A DNA stretch of 64,000 nt from Haemophilus haemolyticus (GCF_001679045.1 NZ_LYCK01000014.1:99276-163275), one strand, 5' to 3'; shown: positions 44,364-53,515, counted from the first letter of the stretch. Notes: generated from the sequence alone by a model not told the origin. Made by a program: numbers and translations.

Positions 44364-44899
44364 TTGTGATATTTCTTAAAAAAGCGAGGCTTAGTATTTT
44401 CAGTGCCTTTATCAATATAGGGAATATTCTCTAACTGCAATAAAAAACGTTTTGCCTCTAAGCCACCACCAAAACCAGTTAAAGTACGATCTTTACCTAA
44501 AATGCGGTGACAAGGAATAATAATGCTAATCGGATTACTCCCTACCGCGCCGCCCACTGCACGAACAGCTTTAGGATTATTAATACGTAACGCCAGCTCT
44601 CCATAAGTTGAAAGCTCGCCATAATCAATTTCTCGCAAGGCTTGCCAAATGGCTTGTTGAAACGCTGTGCCTTCTGGTTTTAAGGGAATGTCGGAAAAAC
44701 GCTCAACTTCCCCATTAAAATATCGTTCAAAAGCCAACCGCACTTTTTGAAAAACAGGCAATTCATCTTGCTTGAGCCATTTGGGATTAGGCTCATATTG
44801 CTCTTTTTCAAAATCAATATGTGTAATGCTTTCACCATCAGATAAAATCAAAAGTTTCCCGACGGGTGAAGGATAATAAGTGTAATAAAGTGCGGTCAT
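44360..44899 (-). CDS. ogt: Ogt, methylated-DNA--protein-cysteine methyltransferase
   Basis: A 179-residue suicide repair protein removing methyl from O6-methylguanine. The acceptor Cys130 is in [13 protein letters not shown], the helix-turn-helix is [20 protein letters not shown] (about 98-117), and the C-terminus is [19 protein letters not shown] start at MTALYYTYY, where the ATG joins a DNA uptake sequence (44888-44896). It is transcribed with mutH (ATGA overlap), pairing two alkylation/mismatch repair functions. Confidence 0.94.
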   Translation of the reverse strand: MTALYYTYYPSPVGKLLILSDGESITHIDFEKEQYEPNPKWLKQDELPVFQKVRLAFERYFNGEVERFSDIPLKPEGTAFQQAIWQALREIDYGELSTYGELALRINNPKAVRAVGGAVGSNPISIIIPCHRILGKDRTLTGFGGGLEAKRFLLQLENIPYIDKGTENTKPRFFKKYHK

Positions 44900-44917
44900 T
44901 TTTCGCCTTGTTTTATA

Positions 44918-44951
44918 AAAGAAAAGCACACTTCGTGTGGAAGTGTGCTTT
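44918..44951 (-). terminator. terminator of fadL
   Basis: An 11-bp stem AAAGCACACTT / AAGTGTGCTTT (44923-44933, 44941-44951) with a 7-nt loop is followed on the minus strand by TCTTTTAT. Confidence 0.8.
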
Positions 44952-44973
44952 ATTATGCTAAATTTTTAACAAA

Positions 44974-46356
44974 TTAGAAACTGTAGTTTAAGTTTAAACC
45001 GTAAAGGTTAGCACTTGCTTTAGAGGTATAATTCGCTGTTATTGTCGCTAATCCTCGAATTGGTTGGCTTTCGGTAAAGTGAATTTTTTTACCACGTAAG
45101 TGCGCAAAGCCCGCATCAATAGAAAGATTAGGGGTAAATTTATAAGTTGCCCCTACGCTATACCACATACGATCAGTATCTGGAATAGATGCACTTGCAT
45201 GTTCTGTTGGTGCGGCTGCTTCATCATAAGCAATACCAGTACGAAGCGTTAATTTATCATTTACATTATAGGTTGCACCTAATGCATAACGAGAATTGCT
45301 ACGGTATTTTTCATCTTTATGGAACGCTAGTTCACCATCATTAAAGGTTGCGTGTAACTCTTTGAAACGGCTCCAATGTGTAAATTTGTAGCTATAGTGC
45401 AATGCCAAATTATCTGTAACTTGGTGGAAACCTGATAATTCTAAATAATCTGGTAAGTGCAATGTTAATCCACCAGGACCAGTACGCCCGTTTCCAATCG
45501 CTGAATCATCTTCAAAATCAATATCAATTTTTGAATGATAGGCTAAACCAACACGGTTATTTTCATTGAACTCGTACACTAAACCGGCATTCCAACCTAA
45601 TCCCCAGGCAGAGCCTTCTAAATGAGTCACTACACTATCCTTTTCCAATGAACGTAATCCTGCTAAAGATGCAGCTGTTGTTCGATTGAGCAATCCCATA
45701 GCTCTAAGACGAGGGACCATGACAGTCATAACATCTGGATTCTTCGCTGCATCTGATAAAATCCCAGCTCGACGTTGAACTTCTGCTTTAGCATAAATAG
45801 CATTAAATCCTAATCCTGCGCTTAACCCTTGGGTTACTTTATATGAACCACTTAAATTTAAATTAATTGCACTTAAATCTGTAGTCCCACCAAATGCACC
45901 TGCATCATAGGTATTACTGTATTCGCTTTTCAATCCAAAATTCACATTCATACCACCACCGATAGCAAATTTGTCATTGATTGGTGCTACAAAATACATA
46001 TTCGGAATCAATGAACCAGGAACAACATTATTATAATGCGCAGAACCTGTTGCTAAAGTACCTGTTGGATTTTTTTGGGTTCGATTCAGCGGAGAAGTCA
46101 CTGTAACTGGACCACTCATGTGAATTTTAGAATCCACATAAACACCACCCACAGAAAATTGATTCGTTTTAAATAAACTCATCAACGCTGGGTTAGTTGC
46201 CACTACAGAGGCATTATCCGCAATCGCCGCTTCACCCGCATACGCGCGACCAAGCCCAGAAGTAGAAACTTCAGCCAATTGGAACGCTGCAGCATTTGCC
46301 CCACTAGCTGCTAATAACATCGCAGTTGCTAATACAGATTGATTAAATTTTTTCAT
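44974..46356 (-). CDS. fadL: FadL family outer membrane protein (outer membrane protein P1)
   Basis: A 460-residue beta-barrel with a signal peptide (about residues 1-22, ending GANA). The N-terminal hatch AAFQLAEVSTSGLGRAYAGE, then DNASVVATNPALMSLFKTNQ and the terminal GLNLNYSF with C-terminal Phe are characteristic. FadL takes up long-chain fatty acids; the H. influenzae version, OMP P1, also binds host CEACAM1 through surface loops. Stretches near residues 68-90 and 205-250 look like hypervariable loops. A yfcZ-like gene is adjacent and divergent, as in E. coli. Confidence 0.93.
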   Translation of the reverse strand: MKKFNQSVLATAMLLAASGANAAAFQLAEVSTSGLGRAYAGEAAIADNASVVATNPALMSLFKTNQFSVGGVYVDSKIHMSGPVTVTSPLNRTQKNPTGTLATGSAHYNNVVPGSLIPNMYFVAPINDKFAIGGGMNVNFGLKSEYSNTYDAGAFGGTTDLSAINLNLSGSYKVTQGLSAGLGFNAIYAKAEVQRRAGILSDAAKNPDVMTVMVPRLRAMGLLNRTTAASLAGLRSLEKDSVVTHLEGSAWGLGWNAGLVYEFNENNRVGLAYHSKIDIDFEDDSAIGNGRTGPGGLTLHLPDYLELSGFHQVTDNLALHYSYKFTHWSRFKELHATFNDGELAFHKDEKYRSNSRYALGATYNVNDKLTLRTGIAYDEAAAPTEHASASIPDTDRMWYSVGATYKFTPNLSIDAGFAHLRGKKIHFTESQPIRGLATITANYTSKASANLYGLNLNYSF

Positions 46357-46563
46357 TTGGAAACCTTTGTTATAAATAAAAACTTGGGCGATTCTAAAAC
46401 CCGAATCTATTGAGTGCAAATTCATTTCCTTGTTTTTATTAGAGTTCCGACCAGTTAGCGGGAACTTTTTACATTTAATGGGCTATTTTGTTCAATTTTT
46501 GTCATTTATGGAGAAAAAGAAAAATGATAAAATGCGAAAAAATATTCATATAAGGAAAAGAAA

Positions 46564-46851
46564 ATGACCGTAAAATGCAAAGCAGAAGAATCCTTAACTT
46601 GTAGCTGTGTTGATGTAGGCACGATTATTGATGGCTCTGACTGTAGCGTAGAAGTGCATCAAGTTTATAGCACAGAAGCTGATGCCAATGCAGCGCTTGA
46701 ACGATTAACGAAGAAAGCACGCGATACAGAAAGTGATCCTTGCGAAATTAAAAGCGAAATCGTGGCAGTTGAAAACGGTGTTCAACTAAATGCCTCTTTC
46801 ACTTTTAGTTGCCAAGCAGAAGCAATGATTTTTGAACTGGCGAATCGTTAA
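46564..46851 (+). CDS. YfcZ/YiiS family protein (DUF406)
   Basis: A 95-residue cysteine-rich cytoplasmic protein, MTVKCKAEESLTCSCVDVGT, with six cysteines. The GSDCSVEVHQVYSTEADANA and ASFTFSCQAEAMIFELANR segments fit the YfcZ/YiiS family, whose function is unknown. E. coli yfcZ is also next to fadL, which supports the assignment. A stem-loop terminator follows directly. Confidence 0.82.
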   Translation: MTVKCKAEESLTCSCVDVGTIIDGSDCSVEVHQVYSTEADANAALERLTKKARDTESDPCEIKSEIVAVENGVQLNASFTFSCQAEAMIFELANR

Positions 46852-46867
46852 AAACAATGTCAAACTC

Positions 46868-46900
46868 GACCGCACTTTTTCTAAAGTGCGGTCTTTTTTT
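46868..46900 (+). terminator. inverted uptake-sequence pair, terminator of the yfcZ-like gene
   Basis: An 11-bp perfect stem GACCGCACTTT / AAAGTGCGGTC (46868-46878, 46883-46893) with a 4-nt loop and T7 behind. It is a textbook terminator built from two uptake sequences. Confidence 0.9.
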
Positions 46901-46915
46901 ATCTCAAAATTTAAA

Positions 46916-46931
46916 TCGCAAACGTTTGCCT
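46916..46931. promoter_or_regulatory. PurR operator upstream of purM
   Basis: TCGCAAACGTTTGCCT contains the palindrome GCAAACGTTTGC and matches the PurR consensus ANGCAANCGNTTNCNT except at the first base. It lies 59 bp before the purM start, so purine repression is expected. Confidence 0.82.
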
Positions 46932-46989
46932 AAACTGTTAAAATAAACGCCGATTTATTTTTCAATACTTATCGACATAGGAAAACACT

Positions 46990-48027
46990 GTGAGCAAACA
47001 ATCATTAAGCTATAAAGATGCCGGAGTTGACATTAATGCTGGCAATGCCTTGGTTGAACGAATTAAACCTGAAGTGAAACGTACCACTCGTGCGGAAGTT
47101 ATCGGGGGATTAGGTGGATTTGGCGCCTTATGCGCGATACCAAGCAAATATAAAGAGCCTGTTTTAGTATCTGGCACCGATGGCGTCGGCACTAAATTAC
47201 GCTTAGCCATTGATTTAAAAAAACACGACACCATTGGCATTGATTTGGTCGCTATGTGCGTAAATGATTTAGTCGTTCAAGGTGCTGAACCTCTGTTTTT
47301 CTTAGATTATTATGCAACAGGAAAACTAGATGTTGATGTAGCTGCTGACGTTGTAAAAGGAATTGCTGATGGTTGTGTGCAATCAGGTTGTGCATTAGTG
47401 GGGGGCGAAACAGCAGAAATGCCAGGCATGTATCATGCAGGCGATTATGATTTAGCTGGATTTTGTGTAGGCGTTGTAGAGAAATCTGAAATTATTGATG
47501 GTAGCCGTGTAAAAAATGGCGATGCATTAATTGCCTTAGGTTCCAGTGGCCCACATTCAAACGGTTATTCTTTAGTTCGTAAAGTGATTGATGTCGCGGG
47601 CGTTAATCCTGCAACAGAACTGCTTGATAATAAACCATTAAGCGAACATATACTTGCGCCAACAAAAATCTATGTCAAATCCGTGTTAGCACTTATTAAG
47701 CAAGCCGATGTACATGCGATTGCGCATTTAACAGGCGGCGGTTTCTGGGAAAACATTCCGCGCGTATTGCCTAAAAACACCAAAGCAGTAATTGATGAAA
47801 AAAGCTGGAAATGGCCTTCCGTATTTAATTGGTTACAAGAAAAAGGCAATATTGACACCTATGAAATGTACCGAACCTTCAATTGTGGTGTGGGCATGGT
47901 AATTGCACTTCCTCAGGAGCAAGTCGAAACTGCATTAGCGATCTTAAAACAAGCGGGTGAGAATGCATGGTTAATCGGGCATATTGAACATGCTGAAGAC
48001 GATGCAGAACAAGTTGTGATTGCGTAA
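46990..48027 (+). CDS. purM: PurM, phosphoribosylformylglycinamidine cyclo-ligase (AIR synthetase)
   Basis: A 345-residue enzyme closing the imidazole ring to make AIR in purine synthesis. [20 protein letters not shown] at the N-terminus, [25 protein letters not shown] and [16 protein letters not shown] are conserved. The start codon is GTG (46990), the only one compatible with the family N-terminus. No purN follows; the gene is monocistronic, with terminators on both sides. Confidence 0.96.
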   Translation: MSKQSLSYKDAGVDINAGNALVERIKPEVKRTTRAEVIGGLGGFGALCAIPSKYKEPVLVSGTDGVGTKLRLAIDLKKHDTIGIDLVAMCVNDLVVQGAEPLFFLDYYATGKLDVDVAADVVKGIADGCVQSGCALVGGETAEMPGMYHAGDYDLAGFCVGVVEKSEIIDGSRVKNGDALIALGSSGPHSNGYSLVRKVIDVAGVNPATELLDNKPLSEHILAPTKIYVKSVLALIKQADVHAIAHLTGGGFWENIPRVLPKNTKAVIDEKSWKWPSVFNWLQEKGNIDTYEMYRTFNCGVGMVIALPQEQVETALAILKQAGENAWLIGHIEHAEDDAEQVVIA

Positions 48028-48039
48028 TAAAATCATAAA

Positions 48040-48073
48040 AAATGGTACACATTTACTAATGCGTACCATTTCT
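48040..48073 (+). terminator. possible terminator after purM
   Basis: A 9-bp stem AAATGGTAC / GTACCATTT (48040-48048, 48063-48071) with a 14-nt loop and little T run. It is followed by a second, stronger hairpin. Confidence 0.45.
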
Positions 48074-48082
48074 AACTAGAAA

Positions 48083-48110
48083 AAAGTGCGGTGAATTTTC
48101 ACCGCACTTT
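48083..48110. terminator. inverted uptake-sequence pair between purM and cpdA
   Basis: A 13-bp perfect stem AAAGTGCGGTGAA / TTCACCGCACTTT (48083-48095, 48098-48110), located between convergent genes and probably acting in both directions. Confidence 0.82.
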
Positions 48111-48117
48111 AGTTTGA

Positions 48118-48942
48118 TTAATACCCTTCTTCTTGCATATTCGGCAAAAATTCCTCTTGCTGAATGCGCTTTACTTCCGTACGAATTGAACCATCTGAAT
48201 GTAGCTCAATTTCACGCCAACCGGGCTGTAACGTATCAAGAGAAAAATACTGGCAATCAGGTTTAAATTGAATACAAGTCGCTGGTGTTGCCATCACTTG
48301 ATAGCCATTCCATTCACTGTTTACTTCTTGATGAATATGCCCATACAAAATAGCCTTCACATTGGAAAAAGGCGCAAGCACTTCTGCCAATTCGTGAGAA
48401 TTACGAAGGTTATGTTGATCAAGCCATGCAGAATTAGTTGGTAATAAATGATGGTGTAATACAACCAACGTATAGCGTTCAGGATTTTTTTCTAAGGTTT
48501 CTTTTAATAAATCGAGTTGATGCTGGCTTAGTTGTCCATGTGGTACACCATAAACTTGGCTATCTAACAATAAAGCTTGCCAATGTTCGCCTAATAGAAG
48601 ATGTTTTGCCCCATCCATTGGCGACTGATTTAAGAATTCCGCCATTTTAGGCTGAAAATCGTGATTTCCCGGAATCCAAAACACAGGTTTATTTAAAGGT
48701 TTCATCATTTCTACAAAACGAGTGTAACCTTCATCACTACTATCCTGCACAAGATCACCTGTTGCAAGAATCACATCAAATTCGTTATTTTCTTGCTGAA
48801 TTTCCTTTAATACTTGAGCAAAACTTGCTTGTGTATTTACCCCCAATAATTCCGCACGTTCATCTTTAAATAAATGGGGATCCGTAATTTGTAATAATTT
48901 AATAACAGGCTTTTTCGCCTGATAAACAAACGTATTTTTCAT
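48118..48942 (-). CDS. cpdA: CpdA, 3',5'-cyclic-AMP phosphodiesterase
   Basis: A 274-residue metallophosphoesterase hydrolysing cAMP. The metal-binding blocks are LQITDPHLF, ATGDLVQD, WIPGNHDFQP, LVVLHHHLLP and ILYGHIHQE. H. influenzae Icc/CpdA was shown to tune cAMP and thereby competence and CRP-dependent sugar genes, which is relevant to the CRP sites elsewhere in this window. It starts 9 bp after nudF, a link also seen in E. coli. Confidence 0.95.
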   Translation of the reverse strand: MKNTFVYQAKKPVIKLLQITDPHLFKDERAELLGVNTQASFAQVLKEIQQENNEFDVILATGDLVQDSSDEGYTRFVEMMKPLNKPVFWIPGNHDFQPKMAEFLNQSPMDGAKHLLLGEHWQALLLDSQVYGVPHGQLSQHQLDLLKETLEKNPERYTLVVLHHHLLPTNSAWLDQHNLRNSHELAEVLAPFSNVKAILYGHIHQEVNSEWNGYQVMATPATCIQFKPDCQYFSLDTLQPGWREIELHSDGSIRTEVKRIQQEEFLPNMQEEGY

Positions 48943-48951
48943 TAATGCCCC

Positions 48952-49584
48952 CTAACTACATTTCCAACTTTGTTGTAACTGAGCATAATTTAATTGAAGC
49001 CACTGCAGCCCGATCACTGCAATACCATTATCAATTTTCCCTTCGCACATCCATTGATACGCCTGTTCACGTTTTACTACGTGTACTCGAATGTCTTCAT
49101 TTTCTTCAGCCAAACCGTGAATACCTTTTGCTTTTGAACTATCAACCTCACCGGCAAATAAATGAATTCGCTCCACCGTTCCACCTGGGCTATCCCATAC
49201 ACTTAAGCAATGCGTTAAATTTTTTACTTGAATTCCCGCTTCTTCTTCACTCTCACGCAAAGCAACCTCTTCCGGCTTTTCACCTTTTTCCACCATGCCT
49301 GCAATTAATTCGAGTAACCAAGGCGAACGATGAGATTCTGGATGATAAGCTGCGCCAATACGAACTTGCTCAACTAAAATCACAGAATCTTCTTTTGGAT
49401 CATAAGCAATAACGGCAGAAGCAGCACCTTTAATAAGTAATTCACGCGTTACCACACCGCTTTCACCGCCAGCAAAAAGCTTATGTTTAAATTGAATTCG
49501 TTTGAGTGTGAAAAACCCTTCATACAAAGTCTGTTCACCCAATATTTCTATATCTTGTTGGCTAAAGTGTTGAATTTCTGACAT
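48952..49584 (-). CDS. nudF: NudF, ADP-ribose pyrophosphatase
   Basis: A 210-residue Nudix hydrolase that splits ADP-ribose into AMP and ribose-5-phosphate. The Nudix box is intact: G-X5-E-X7-REXXEEXG as GMVEKGE... then RESEEEAGI (about residues 93-115). FAGGESGVVTRELLIKGAA and DPKEDSVILVEQVRIGA are ADPRase features. I start at MSEIQHFSQ, 8 nt after TTGGAG. It is operonic with cpdA. Confidence 0.94.
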   Translation of the reverse strand: MSEIQHFSQQDIEILGEQTLYEGFFTLKRIQFKHKLFAGGESGVVTRELLIKGAASAVIAYDPKEDSVILVEQVRIGAAYHPESHRSPWLLELIAGMVEKGEKPEEVALRESEEEAGIQVKNLTHCLSVWDSPGGTVERIHLFAGEVDSSKAKGIHGLAEENEDIRVHVVKREQAYQWMCEGKIDNGIAVIGLQWLQLNYAQLQQSWKCS

Positions 49585-49676
49585 CTTTTTCTCCAAAACT
49601 GCGCGCAAAATCATACGCTTAAAAGACTACAAAAAAAATAGAAGGTTTCCACTTTTTGTTGAAAGTTTGAAGTGAG

Positions 49677-49730
49677 TCACAAAAAAACAAAATGCCATGA
49701 TTATTTATTCAACAATCACAGCATTCTTTT
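49677..49730 (-). terminator. possible terminator after xseA
   Basis: An imperfect stem AATGC-CA-TGATT / AATCA-CA-GCATT (49691-49702 and about 49715-49726) is followed on the minus strand by TTTTGTTTTTTTGTG. It lies in the 196-bp spacer between xseA and nudF. Confidence 0.55.
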
Positions 49731-49780
49731 TTAGAAGTAAGTGAAACAGTATTTCACTCCATTTTTACAAAATAAGCATC

Positions 49781-51100
49781 CTACAAAACCTTACTCACAA
49801 TTTTTCCATCAACCACTTGAGTTGTAATTAAGTCCCCTTGATTTACATCTTTCAGGCTAACAATAGCTTTACCTTGCGGGTTCTCTGCAATGGAATAGCC
49901 TCTCGCCAATACCTTCAACGGGCTTAAACCATCCAATTTTCCACATAACGTTGCCAGTTTATTTTGACGTTCCGTCACTTGGCGATTTACGCAAAAATTT
50001 AACCGTACTTGCAACTGCTCTAAGCGTTGTTGGTGACGTTGTACTCGATATGGCAATGGATTTTGTTTCAAACGAGAAGAAAGTGCGGTGAATTTTTGTT
50101 GTGTATTTTCAAACTGACGCAACATAGCAAGTTGCAAGCGATGCGTAAGCTGTTCATTTTTCGCCTGTTGAGCGCGTAACTGATTCTGTGGATGTTGATT
50201 TTGCAATCGTAAAATTAGCTGTTTCAAACGCTGGCTTTTTCGCGTAAATAAGCGATCAAATGCCATATCTAAACGTTGCTGTTGATGGCGCAGTTGTTGC
50301 AATAATTCATCTTGATTACGACTAACTAGCTCAGCCGCAGCAGAAGGAGTCGGTGCACGAAGATCAGCAACAAAATCGGCAATCGTCACATCTGTTTCAT
50401 GTCCCACCGCACTGATAATGGGTAAAATTGAACGAAAAATCGCTCGCGCCACTTCTTCTTCATTAAAACACCAAAGATCTTCTAATGAACCACCACCACG
50501 ACCCACAATTAATACATCCACCTCTTGTCGTGCATTGGCAAGTTCGATCATTTGCACAATTTCTGCGGTCGCCTCTTTACCCTGAACCGCAGTGGGATAA
50601 ATAACAACTTTTAAACTTGGATCACGGCGTGCCAAAATATGCAAAATATCTTGTAAGGCCGCACCTGTAGAAGAAGTAATAATCCCAACTGCTTTACTAA
50701 AGTGCGGTAGATTTTTCTTAAGATTTTGAGCAAATAATCCTTCCGCAGCCAACTTCATTTTTAACGCTTCAAATTGCTGTTGCAACAAGCCCTCGCCAGC
50801 TGGGTGCATAGAATCAATAATAAGCTGATAATCACCACGAGGCTCATATAAACTCACATTGGCACGCACAAGCACTTGCATCCCATTTTGCGGACGAAAA
50901 GCAACACGCAAATTCTTCATGCGAAACATTGCACAACGCACCTGTGCATTTTCATCTTTCAGCGTTAAATACCAATGCCCAGACACAGGTTGGGTAAAAT
51001 TGGAAATTTCACCCGTTAACCAAATTTGTGAAAAATTCCCTTCTAGCATCTGGCGAGCAGCCGAATTCAGTTGAGAGACGGAATAAATATTGTCGGACAT
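49781..51100 (-). CDS. xseA: XseA, exodeoxyribonuclease VII large subunit
   Basis: A 439-residue nuclease subunit degrading single-stranded DNA together with XseB. An N-terminal OB fold ([20 protein letters not shown], about 31-50) is followed by the catalytic domain: [50 protein letters not shown] and [13 protein letters not shown] long coiled-coil region (about 270-390) and the terminal [16 protein letters not shown] follow. The ATG at 51100 is preferred to a TTG three codons up. Uptake sequences are at 50081 and 50700. Confidence 0.95.
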   Translation of the reverse strand: MSDNIYSVSQLNSAARQMLEGNFSQIWLTGEISNFTQPVSGHWYLTLKDENAQVRCAMFRMKNLRVAFRPQNGMQVLVRANVSLYEPRGDYQLIIDSMHPAGEGLLQQQFEALKMKLAAEGLFAQNLKKNLPHFSKAVGIITSSTGAALQDILHILARRDPSLKVVIYPTAVQGKEATAEIVQMIELANARQEVDVLIVGRGGGSLEDLWCFNEEEVARAIFRSILPIISAVGHETDVTIADFVADLRAPTPSAAAELVSRNQDELLQQLRHQQQRLDMAFDRLFTRKSQRLKQLILRLQNQHPQNQLRAQQAKNEQLTHRLQLAMLRQFENTQQKFTALSSRLKQNPLPYRVQRHQQRLEQLQVRLNFCVNRQVTERQNKLATLCGKLDGLSPLKVLARGYSIAENPQGKAIVSLKDVNQGDLITTQVVDGKIVSKVL

Positions 51101-51101
51101 A

Positions 51102-52316
51102 TTATTCAATTAATGCCCAACCATCATCAACCCAGTTACAAATAGAATCCAACAACAAATCCATCGAAGTTTCAGGATCTTCGGTTTCATTCACTAAATT
51201 AGATAAAAATGCCCAATCTAAACTTTCACCATCAGATAAGCGTTTCAACACTTCAGTCTCAATCACATTAAGCTCATCTAACCACTCGCCATTAGCATAA
51301 ATTCTCAACGGATTTTCAGTGTAAAGCAATTTACAATTGTTGTCTTGAGAAAGGAATGCGCCATCCTCTTCTAAAATTGACCGCACTTCATCAGGATCAC
51401 ACATTTCATCAGAGACTAATAACTCGTAACGACGAGAACTCACCGCACTTGCTACGGCTTGCTTAAACAACGCATCAAAAGCTTCTGAATGAGACAATTT
51501 ATCTAATAAAAGCTGTTTCATTGCTTGAATATTTTCATCCGCAAGTTTACCTGTACGTTGTTCAGACTGGCTTAAACGTAGCGGCAAATCAAACTCGCTT
51601 AAATTCAAATCAGGATCTTGATGACAAAAGCCTTTGCTTATCCCATCAATCAAATTGCTTAAATTTGGATAACGTAAGCCAAAAGAAAAGGTTAAACAAT
51701 CATCTTCAGCTACGCCATAATGTGCCATACGGGCTGGAATATAGAGAATATCACCCGGATTCATCACTTCATCAATCACCAATTCGCCCATATCATCAAA
51801 AATTCGGATTGGCTGATTTGGTTTAAATTCGGTACTTGGATCACACCATTTACCTAATTGCCAACGGCGATGGCCATATCCTTGCACCAAGAATACATCA
51901 TACTCATCATAATGCTTACCAACAGAGCCACCTTTCGGCGCATAAGACACCATAATATCGTCACGTTGCCATTGAGGAATAAAGCCAAATTTGTTCCAAA
52001 GTTGTCCTAATTCAGGCGACCATTGCTCTAAATTTTGAACTAACACCGACCATTTCTCTGGCAATTTTTGGAAATCCTTTTCGCTCAAAGGGCTAAAAAA
52101 AACTTTCCAATCATCATCAGAAAATGTCTTCACTAAACGAGCGGTGACATCTTCATTTTGAGCGAGCGCAATAATATCTTGTGGCTCAAACTGCCCAACA
52201 ATTTCAGGCAAACCGTTACGAATCACTAGTGGCTTTTTCTGCCAATAATCGCGTAGAAAAGTTTCTGGCGTGATATGTTCAGGTAAACAAAAATCAACAG
52301 ATGAAAGTGCGGTCAT
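51102..52316 (-). CDS. roxA: RoxA/YcfD, ribosomal protein uL16 arginine hydroxylase (JmjC/cupin)
   Basis: A 404-residue Fe(II)/2-oxoglutarate oxygenase. The cupin/JmjC core has the metal triad in [18 protein letters not shown] (H-X-D) and [14 protein letters not shown] (distal His). Neighbouring RRWQLGK and [11 protein letters not shown] fit ribosomal oxygenases, and a winged-helix-like C-terminus follows. E. coli YcfD hydroxylates Arg81 of uL16. The ATG runs into a DNA uptake sequence (52305-52313), giving MTAL. It is 2 bp downstream of rnfH; xseA follows immediately. Confidence 0.92.
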   Translation of the reverse strand: MTALSSVDFCLPEHITPETFLRDYWQKKPLVIRNGLPEIVGQFEPQDIIALAQNEDVTARLVKTFSDDDWKVFFSPLSEKDFQKLPEKWSVLVQNLEQWSPELGQLWNKFGFIPQWQRDDIMVSYAPKGGSVGKHYDEYDVFLVQGYGHRRWQLGKWCDPSTEFKPNQPIRIFDDMGELVIDEVMNPGDILYIPARMAHYGVAEDDCLTFSFGLRYPNLSNLIDGISKGFCHQDPDLNLSEFDLPLRLSQSEQRTGKLADENIQAMKQLLLDKLSHSEAFDALFKQAVASAVSSRRYELLVSDEMCDPDEVRSILEEDGAFLSQDNNCKLLYTENPLRIYANGEWLDELNVIETEVLKRLSDGESLDWAFLSNLVNETEDPETSMDLLLDSICNWVDDGWALIE

Positions 52317-52318
52317 TT

Positions 52319-52627
52319 TTAAGCTCCTTTTTCTTTGTCTTTGGCTGCAGCTTGCTCTGCTGCACGTTTACGGCGAATTTCTTTCGGATCAGCAAGTAAT
52401 GGACGATAAATTTCAATACGGTCGCCCTCTTTTAATACATCAGTCAATTTTATTGGACGACTGAAAATCCCAATTTTATTTGTCTGCAAATCAATCTCTG
52501 GAAATTGGCTTAAAATCCCTGATTGCGTAATCGCAGTTTGCACGGTGACTCCTTCATCAACTTGAAAAGATTTCAAATAATAACGTTCGGGCAAAGCATA
52601 AGCGATTTCAATGTTAATCTGACTCAT
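52319..52627 (-). CDS. rnfH: RnfH family ubiquitin-like protein
   Basis: A 102-residue beta-grasp protein of the RnfH/YfjF family. Motifs are INIEIAYALPERYYLKSFQV, TAITQSGIL, KIGIFSRPIKLTDVLKEGDR and IEIYRPLLADPKEIRRKRAA, with an Ala/Lys-rich charged tail. Function is not established; the family often sits with ratA or rnf genes. I start at MSQINIEIA; the frame remains open upstream into the EamA gene, but that part is non-coding on this strand. Confidence 0.9.
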   Translation of the reverse strand: MSQINIEIAYALPERYYLKSFQVDEGVTVQTAITQSGILSQFPEIDLQTNKIGIFSRPIKLTDVLKEGDRIEIYRPLLADPKEIRRKRAAEQAAAKDKEKGA

Positions 52628-52715
52628 CTTTATTTCTTCATCAAAAAATTTTGGGCTATTATAACGGATATAGCGAAAAAGTGCGGTCAGTTTTAACCAT
52701 AAATAAGGAAACAAA

Positions 52716-53132
52716 ATGAATTGGGTATTTTTTGCCGTTGGCTCGGCATTTTTTGCAGGCTTAACGGCAATTTTAGGCAAACTCGGGGTGGAGGGGATGA
52801 ATAGCAATCTCGCCACGTTTATTCGCACCATCGTGATTTTACTGGTCACCGCCGGTATTATTTCCGTCCGCAATGAATGGCAACTGCCACAACATATCGC
52901 CGCCAAACCTTTCACCTTTTTGGTGCTATCCGGCATTGCCACAGGGCTTTCTTGGCTTTGTTATTATCGCGCCCTTCAACTTGCCCCAGCATCTTGGGTC
53001 GCTCCCATTGATAAATTAAGCGTGGTCATCGCGATTATTTTAGGCGTGTTTATCTTAGGCGAACCGTTGAGCTTGAAATTAGTCGTAGGCAGTATTTTGA
53101 TTTTATCGGGCGTGCTTGTTTTAGCCTTATAA
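52716..53132 (+). CDS. single-domain EamA (DMT superfamily) transporter
   Basis: A 138-residue hydrophobic protein with about four or five helices, MNWVFFAVGSAFFAGLTAIL, containing one EamA domain (SWLCYYRALQLAPASWVAPI; LGVFILGEPLSLKLVVGS). Most DMT exporters carry two such domains, so this is a half-size, probably dimeric, transporter of unknown substrate. Its GC content is visibly higher than that of its neighbours (runs such as CTCGGGGTGGAGGGG), which suggests acquisition. AAGGA precedes the ATG. It is divergent from rnfH and borders the gene-remnant patch. Confidence 0.85.
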   Translation: MNWVFFAVGSAFFAGLTAILGKLGVEGMNSNLATFIRTIVILLVTAGIISVRNEWQLPQHIAAKPFTFLVLSGIATGLSWLCYYRALQLAPASWVAPIDKLSVVIAIILGVFILGEPLSLKLVVGSILILSGVLVLAL

Positions 53133-53188
53133 TATTTATATTACATTGAGCACATTTCTATAATGCTTTCAATATTTAAGGAGATATT

Positions 53189-53433
53189 ATGATACTTACA
53201 GTAAGATTACCTAAAGAACTTCAGCATTGTCTTATCATCTTGCATTACAAACCAGCAGAGCAAAATCCTATTATGTAAAAGTAGCACTTGAAGCTTATAT
53301 GAAGGATTTGGAAGATATTTTGTTGGCAAATGCAGTTATTGAACGTGTTCGATCTGGAAAGGAAAAAGTGAATTCACTTGAGGATGTAGAACGTGAACTC
53401 TATTTGGATAATTCTTCTCTCCGAAACAGGTAA
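53189..53433 (+). pseudogene. frameshifted RelB-like antitoxin
   Basis: AAGGAG plus ATG at 53189 start MILTVRLPKEL, a typical ribbon-helix-helix antitoxin N-terminus, but this frame stops at 53276. The expected continuation LALQTSRAKSYYVKVALEAY, then DLEDILLANAVIERV and SLEDVERELYLD, is in another frame from about 53227 to the stop at 53433. The offset equals loss of one base (or gain of two) around 53220-53230. The joined product would be about 80 residues, a normal RelB-family length. Interpreted as an inactivated antitoxin; a sequencing error is the alternative. Confidence 0.75.
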
Positions 53434-53506
53434 AAAGCAATTAAGTGATGATTACTACAGAATTAGAGTTGGGATATTGCTTAAAGATTCATTATTAGTA
53501 GATTAG
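53426..53506 (+). pseudogene. remnant of a RelE-like toxin C-terminus
   Basis: Directly after the antitoxin remnant, the frame starting at 53426 reads TGKKQLSDDYYRIRVG, then ILLKDSLLVD and a stop at 53504. YRIRVG followed by a hydrophobic beta strand is the signature of RelE-family toxin C-termini. The toxin N-terminus, about 50 residues, and the last segment are absent. No start codon or ribosome binding site is present. With the neighbouring RelB-like piece this is a decayed relBE-type module. Confidence 0.6.
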
Positions 53507-53515
53507 TTTAAGTGG

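Noticed and set aside
52628..52942. Extension of RnfH on the minus strand through the EamA gene
   Set aside because: The extra 105 residues are the antisense of a well-formed membrane protein gene with its own ribosome binding site.
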